From the NCBI RefSeq assembly GCF_022347545.1, contig NZ_JAKREW010000010.1:1-64000 (forward strand): a stretch of 64,000 bases of DNA. The letters run 5' to 3'. This document shows, in pieces, positions 59,740 to 64,000 of the stretch. The position numbers and the translations under genes were made by a program. How positions within the stretch are numbered: the stretch's first letter is position 1; every line of letters starts with the position of its first letter. The notes under the pieces are model-generated. The model saw only the letters and a list, made by a program, of their open reading frames with translations, made no database searches and had not been told where the DNA came from. This DNA comes from Terribium retamae. GTDB lineage: Bacteria > Pseudomonadota > Alphaproteobacteria > Rhizobiales > Rhizobiaceae.

Positions 59740-61191
59740 CTATGAATTCGGCAGGCGGGATTTGATCTTGTCGATGAATAGCATCGCCTCAGCTGGATAA
59801 AACATGCAGATCAGCGCAAAAAACGTCGCTGCTCCGGCGGTGCCACCGGCGGCCAGCGGCAGGATTGGTGGCGCATGACCAAGCAGGGCGGCGGTAAGGG
59901 CGGCGACGAGACCGGTGCTCGTAGCGATAACGACGGATTTGCCGATGTCGTGCCAAGGCACGGGCACCGGTGTGAGCCTCTGACTGATGACGATGCAGCC
60001 CACGAGGGCCACTGCTGATCCGCCCGCTAACGCCAGCGCAGCGCCCAGTTCCGCCATCGCTGGGATCAGGAGCAAGGAAAGGGCGATCGTTGCGACCGAG
60101 CCGAGTGACGTCACGATAATAAGCAGCCAGGGCCGCTTGTGTGCGTGTATCACTCCACCATAGACGAAGGTCGTGAGATTGGCGCAAAGAACGCTGAAGG
60201 CGATAAGCGGAAACAGCAGCCTGACGTCGTGATAATCCGAGGGCAGCAGCAACCGCGTGATGTCGGAGTCCAGCGCAATGAGCATCGCCGCTACCGGCAG
60301 GCAAAGGCGCATCATCAATGCCATCAACTGGGAAAGAAGTTTCGCGGACGCTTCTCGGCCTTCCTCGTCAAAGCGGCTGACCACTTCAGGAAATGCCCCC
60401 ATATTGATGGCGTTGGCGATCATGTCGATCGGCTGTCGGGCCAACACGTAGATGGCTGCGAAATTCGCAACTGCGCCCGCGTCATAGTAGATCTTGAGGA
60501 ATATCCGTTCCGCGCTGTTGAGCCCGAAACCGGCCAGCGCTGTCACCACCATGGGCACACCGAGGGCAAAGAACTCCTTGCGGGTAAAGCGCGACGGCCC
60601 GGTAACAACCAGTCGGAAAGCCATGACGCATGCTACGATGCCGGCGATCAGCGCACCGAGGCTCGAGCCAAGCGATACCGTCAGAAAGCTAGGCTTGAGC
60701 ATGATGGCAGCGGCGACGGGAAGTACGAATTGCAGCAGGCCGCGCAGGGTTTCGAGCACCGAGTAGACAGAATGGCGCTGCTGCATCTGCAACACCGTCA
60801 GTGCGAAGCGGCCGATGGCGCCGGCGATGAGATAGCTGCAGACTGCGATCGCAAACTCGTCCCAACGTTCGGGTACGATCACTGCCGAAGCGATCACAGA
60901 AACTGCCAGGGCCAGTATCGTACTGCCAAGCAATACCTGGCCCGCGAGCACCAGGCTGCCGCGGCTGACATCGCCTTTACCGCCAAGCCGGAGCAAGGCG
61001 ATGCGCAGCCAGTTGGTGACGGCGACGTCCGTCATTTCTCCGACGGTGACCACCAGGGTCAGCAGACCGTATTCGGTCTGATCGATCAGCCGCGTCATGA
61101 CGACGAGCAGGAGCAAAGCCGAGATGCGCGTCAGCAGGATCGCAGGGCCATAGATGAGTGTGGAGCGTAATAGCAAAGCGTATCCCGGCAA
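59740..61191 (-). CDS. Polysaccharide flippase (Wzx/MVF type), 483 aa
   Basis: Twelve to fourteen hydrophobic helices beginning LLRSTLIYGPAILLTRISALLLLVVMTRLI (two parts) with the family's D-x-x-E-Y-G (DQTEYGLL) just after the first helix, and GLNSAERIFLKIYYDAGAVANFAAIYVLA mid-protein (two parts). These are the marks of polysaccharide-type MOP flippases, which move undecaprenyl-linked repeat units across the inner membrane. Divergent from the next GT4 gene. Confidence 0.85.
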   Translation of the reverse strand: MPGYALLLRSTLIYGPAILLTRISALLLLVVMTRLIDQTEYGLLTLVVTVGEMTDVAVTNWLRIALLRLGGKGDVSRGSLVLAGQVLLGSTILALAVSVIASAVIVPERWDEFAIAVCSYLIAGAIGRFALTVLQMQQRHSVYSVLETLRGLLQFVLPVAAAIMLKPSFLTVSLGSSLGALIAGIVACVMAFRLVVTGPSRFTRKEFFALGVPMVVTALAGFGLNSAERIFLKIYYDAGAVANFAAIYVLARQPIDMIANAINMGAFPEVVSRFDEEGREASAKLLSQLMALMMRLCLPVAAMLIALDSDITRLLLPSDYHDVRLLFPLIAFSVLCANLTTFVYGGVIHAHKRPWLLIIVTSLGSVATIALSLLLIPAMAELGAALALAGGSAVALVGCIVISQRLTPVPVPWHDIGKSVVIATSTGLVAALTAALLGHAPPILPLAAGGTAGAATFFALICMFYPAEAMLFIDKIKSRLPNS

Positions 61192-61357
61192 TTCACTTTC
61201 GATTAACCGTTGCTCGTCGGGAAATCCAGCGGGATATCGTCAAAGGGTGAACAGATTCAATTTGAACTAAAAGATCTCTTGTAAACCTTACTCGCAGATT
61301 TCGCGTTGGATTTGCCAGACCCGTGTTATTCAAATTCCAAACATACTGTGGCGTCTC

Positions 61358-62461
61358 ATGCAGAATAGAAAAGTCCATGTCCTGATTGCGACGCCGGAAG
61401 GTGTGTCGGGTCAGGGCGGTATCGATCGCATCATGGCCGCTCTGCGAAAGGAATTTGAGCGGCAACAACGGGTTGATATCGACGCTCGTTTTCTGCCGAG
61501 CCGAGGTTCAGGTCCGGTTGCGCTCTCGTTCTTCTATATGAGCGGCTTCTGCCTCCGCATGGCAGTTGCTCGGCTGGTGGGGCGGGCGGACGTCGTCCAC
61601 ATCAACGTGTCGGACTACGGCAGCACCTATCGCAAATTGGTAATTGCGAAGTGCGCGCGACTGCTCGGCATCCCCTATGTGCTACATCTGCACGGGGCCC
61701 AATATCCGGCGTTCTGGACTGAAAGCCAGAGCTTCAAAAACCGGTGCATTCGGCGGATGTTCGAGAATGCCAGCCGCGTCGTGGTTTTGGGACGGGTTTG
61801 GCGCGACTTCATCGCGAGCCGCGCTCCAGCCGCCATCCCCAACATCGTCATCGTGCCCAACGCAGCCGAAATCCCGACGCTGCCGCATGTCGGCGGCGGG
61901 GACAAGGCCCACATCCTGTTTCTGGGTCGCATTGGCGATCGCAAGGGTGTGCCTCAATTGTTCGAAGCGCTTCATCGCATGAAGCCCCTTGAAGGATGGC
62001 GCGCTACAATCGCCGGAGATGGCGAGGTCGAGGCCGCACGAGCAAGATCGGCCGAACTTGGTCTTTCCGAGCGCATTGTGCTCCCAGGCTGGGCCGGACC
62101 CGATCAGGTCAAATCTTTGATCGCATCGGCGGATATTCTTGTGCTTCCTTCTTTTGCCGAGAACCTTCCGGTCTCCGTCATCGAGGGCATGGCCGCCGGC
62201 CTTGCGATCGTGACGACGCCAGTGGGGGCTGTGGAAGACATCATCACCAGCGAGCAATCTGGTCTGTTGGTTCAACCCGGAGATGTCGATGCCTTGGCCA
62301 CGGCGTTGACCAGGCTTGTTGAGGACCAGCCATTGCGCGAGCGGCTCGGCAAGGCGGCCATGGCAGTACATCGCGAGCGATTGGAACTCACATCGTTCGT
62401 TGGTGCAATCTGCGACCTCTGGTTGGCGGCCGCTTCAAAGAGGCCATCAACCGAGCGCTGA
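61358..62461 (+). CDS. Glycosyltransferase family 4, 367 aa
   Basis: N-terminal domain with GVSGQGGIDRIMAALRKEF and YVLHLHGAQYP, C-terminal domain with FLGRIGDRKGVPQLFEAL and the E-x7-E region PSFAENLPVSVIEGMAAGLAIV. A retaining GT4 enzyme, different from the one at 54322. Likely adds a later sugar of the repeat unit. Converges with the GH5 gene after 22 bases. Confidence 0.9.
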   Translation: MQNRKVHVLIATPEGVSGQGGIDRIMAALRKEFERQQRVDIDARFLPSRGSGPVALSFFYMSGFCLRMAVARLVGRADVVHINVSDYGSTYRKLVIAKCARLLGIPYVLHLHGAQYPAFWTESQSFKNRCIRRMFENASRVVVLGRVWRDFIASRAPAAIPNIVIVPNAAEIPTLPHVGGGDKAHILFLGRIGDRKGVPQLFEALHRMKPLEGWRATIAGDGEVEAARARSAELGLSERIVLPGWAGPDQVKSLIASADILVLPSFAENLPVSVIEGMAAGLAIVTTPVGAVEDIITSEQSGLLVQPGDVDALATALTRLVEDQPLRERLGKAAMAVHRERLELTSFVGAICDLWLAAASKRPSTER

Positions 62462-62483
62462 TATTTGCCCGATGGCGGTGCGG

Positions 62484-63893
62484 CTACGGCAGGCCTAATG
62501 CCTGCAGCAGCTTCGCGTCTGGTGCCAATGGTCCGCTAGCCGGGATGAGCGTCATGCCTTGCGCGTTGGAGTACTCCCACGCCGCCCATGGGATGCCAAA
62601 CTGCTCCGCCTGTTGCCGCACCGCCGTTATATAACGGAAGCGGTCTGCTTCGAAGGCGCCCCTGCGGCCATCATCCGACATCAGGATGACGCCGAACTCG
62701 CCCATGAAGAGCCGCTGGGTTGGAATGCCATGCTCGCCGGCCCAATCCGTCGCCTGACGGAATCGGGCCTCGAGCTGACTTTGCCCCCAATTCTCCCAGA
62801 AATATTGGGCGATCCGGGGACGGGCTCTGGACAGGTTCAACTGCTGGTTAGCGGCGCTCACGCCTGCGACGTCCATTTGTGATTTAAGCGTTTCGATCAC
62901 CACTTCGGGCGTGCTGGCGTCGGCAGGCCAGGGAAGGCCGGAAACGAATGCCCCGTCGGGCTTTCCGGAGCGCTGATGCGTGAAACTGTGAGGCTCATAC
63001 ATGTGGAAGCTGTAATAGATGTTCGGATCGTCGAAGGTGGGATCGAGGTTGATCAATCCGCCAATGCCACCGCCACAGGCGCCTGTTGCGACAATGGTGA
63101 GTTCGGTACTGACCGTGCGAATATCGCGAACAGTGGCCGTCATGATGCGCTGCCAGTCATCGGTGCTGCGCCAATCGCACGGGTCGTACGCCGGTTCGTT
63201 GAAAGGTTCGAGCGCTACCTTGTCGGTTCCAAACTTGACCAGCATGGCAGCGACCTCCACGACCATCTTGCGATAGTCGGCAACGCCCTTGCTGTCGGCG
63301 CCCCCGTTGACCATGTCGATGCTGTAGGCCGGAACCTGGGCTGCGCTATGGATGTCGAAAACCACCTTGAGGCCGGAAGCCGTGATCCGCTCCACCGCCG
63401 ATGAAAGTATGTCGAGAGCCTGCTGTCGTTTGGCCCCCTGATTGGCGAGGATCGGGCCGGGATCGATGGCCAGCCGTACAAAGTCGAAGCCCATCGATCG
63501 AATGCGTGCAAACTCGGCCTCGCCACCGCCGGGCCAATCGACATCAGGCCTGCTTTCCTTGAGCCATTCCATATCGCTGCGATAGGGCGGCCACCTGTAC
63601 GATCCGTCTTTCTCGACCGGCGACCAGTTGAGCCAATCGTGCAGACCAATGCCGCGTTTGAGGGACAGGGCGGCAGCTTCGGCGGTCATCGCCATGCCGA
63701 GCGTCCATATGGCAATGCACACGACCCTTAGGAAAGGTGCGCCTTTCGCAGAAACGCCTGGATGCTCCAACTCCTTGTTTTTGCGCAATTGCGGACGCAG
63801 AACGACTGCGCACTTTTGCTGCAATTGCTCGAGCATCGCTGATCTCCGCGCGTTCATCGTGTTGGCTGCATCCGAGTGGTTATTTTCGGACAT
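62484..63893 (-). CDS. Glycoside hydrolase family 5, membrane-anchored or secreted, 469 aa
   Basis: A 50-residue basic N-terminus precedes one hydrophobic segment (FLRVVCIAIWTLGMAMTAEAAA, about 54-75), so it is a long signal peptide or a type II anchor. The barrel domain has GIGLHDWLNW, MGFDFVRLAIDP, the acid/base in LEPFNEP (E233) and the nucleophile in LFMGEFGV (E399). GH5 enzymes cut beta-glucans and related chains; one inside an export locus usually trims or releases the polymer in the periplasm, as endoglucanases do in cellulose operons. The initial ATG could instead be an internal Met (residue 13 or 20). Confidence 0.85.
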   Translation of the reverse strand: MSENNHSDAANTMNARRSAMLEQLQQKCAVVLRPQLRKNKELEHPGVSAKGAPFLRVVCIAIWTLGMAMTAEAAALSLKRGIGLHDWLNWSPVEKDGSYRWPPYRSDMEWLKESRPDVDWPGGGEAEFARIRSMGFDFVRLAIDPGPILANQGAKRQQALDILSSAVERITASGLKVVFDIHSAAQVPAYSIDMVNGGADSKGVADYRKMVVEVAAMLVKFGTDKVALEPFNEPAYDPCDWRSTDDWQRIMTATVRDIRTVSTELTIVATGACGGGIGGLINLDPTFDDPNIYYSFHMYEPHSFTHQRSGKPDGAFVSGLPWPADASTPEVVIETLKSQMDVAGVSAANQQLNLSRARPRIAQYFWENWGQSQLEARFRQATDWAGEHGIPTQRLFMGEFGVILMSDDGRRGAFEADRFRYITAVRQQAEQFGIPWAAWEYSNAQGMTLIPASGPLAPDAKLLQALGLP

Positions 63894-64000
63894 TTAACTG
63901 TTGTGCTAGAATTGATCTGCTAGTGACGTTATCAGGCGTATCTTGGCCGTTGCAGCCGCCATGATCCACTTGTTGCAGGCAACATGCAGCAGATTGCGTT
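63894..64000. other. Upstream region of the GH5 gene, window edge
   Basis: Short AT-richer stretch with no supported gene; it should hold the GH5 promoter. Confidence 0.4.

Noticed and set aside
60139..61170. 343-codon plus-strand frame opposite the flippase
   Set aside because: Same antisense pattern; the minus frame has regular membrane helices and family motifs.

Overview
The window reads as high-GC alphaproteobacterial DNA, most likely Hyphomicrobiales (Rhizobiales) and plausibly the Phyllobacteriaceae/Rhizobiaceae. The reasons are dense operons with 1-4 base overlaps, many ABC uptake systems (BMP/nucleoside, CUT1 sugar and Liv families), a ROK/BadF/SIS amino-sugar operon and an exopolysaccharide locus. 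The genus is not settled. No rRNA, tRNA or CRISPR array was seen.

Layout. (1) About 1-5000 is a mobile-element backbone: small minus-strand hypothetical genes with their own hairpins, then a large ParB-like protein. An implausible G/C homopolymer tract at about 72-235 corrupts the first gene. (2) 5182-17037 is a defence island: a CoiA-like nuclease gene (+), then on the minus strand an HNH/AAA-ATPase pair (Septu-like), Gabija gajB/gajA, a BsuBI/PstI-type restriction enzyme, its methyltransferase and a serine recombinase, mostly joined by overlapping start and stop codons. A solitary AbiEi-type antitoxin gene closes it. (3) 17.4-22.7 kb holds a secreted beta-propeller protein with a divergent LysR regulator, rsgA, a SnoaL-like gene remnant, and a TetR regulator with a membrane protein that share a palindromic operator.

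(4) 22.8-35.4 kb is a catabolic locus. A BMP-type nucleoside ABC importer is in operon with two nucleoside hydrolases, one lacking the usual catalytic His. Divergent from it are two tandem DUF1185/AA_synth genes. These converge on an enamidase-like amidohydrolase, a MarR regulator and an isochorismatase-family hydrolase, which in turn diverge from an epimerase-like dehydrogenase and an SDR. I read this as uptake of a nucleoside, release of its base, and ring opening of an N-heterocycle; the substrate is unknown. It is the best candidate here for an undescribed system. (5) 35.8-43.2 kb is an amino-sugar operon: ROK regulator, CUT1 ABC importer, BadF-type kinase and SIS-domain protein, with a clear palindrome ahead of the binding-protein gene.

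(6) 44.0-52.5 kb is a Liv-type ABC importer split around a GntR regulator, with an aldo/keto reductase-RidA fusion, a second aldo/keto reductase and a TIGR04076-like protein: a second unassigned catabolic unit. (7) 52.6-63.9 kb is an exopolysaccharide locus with a GumC/Wzz-type co-polymerase, two GT4 transferases, a Wzy/VpsF-like polymerase, a GINT1-like protein, a WecB/TagA transferase, a flippase and a GH5 hydrolase. Two of its promoter regions share a conserved 31-base element.
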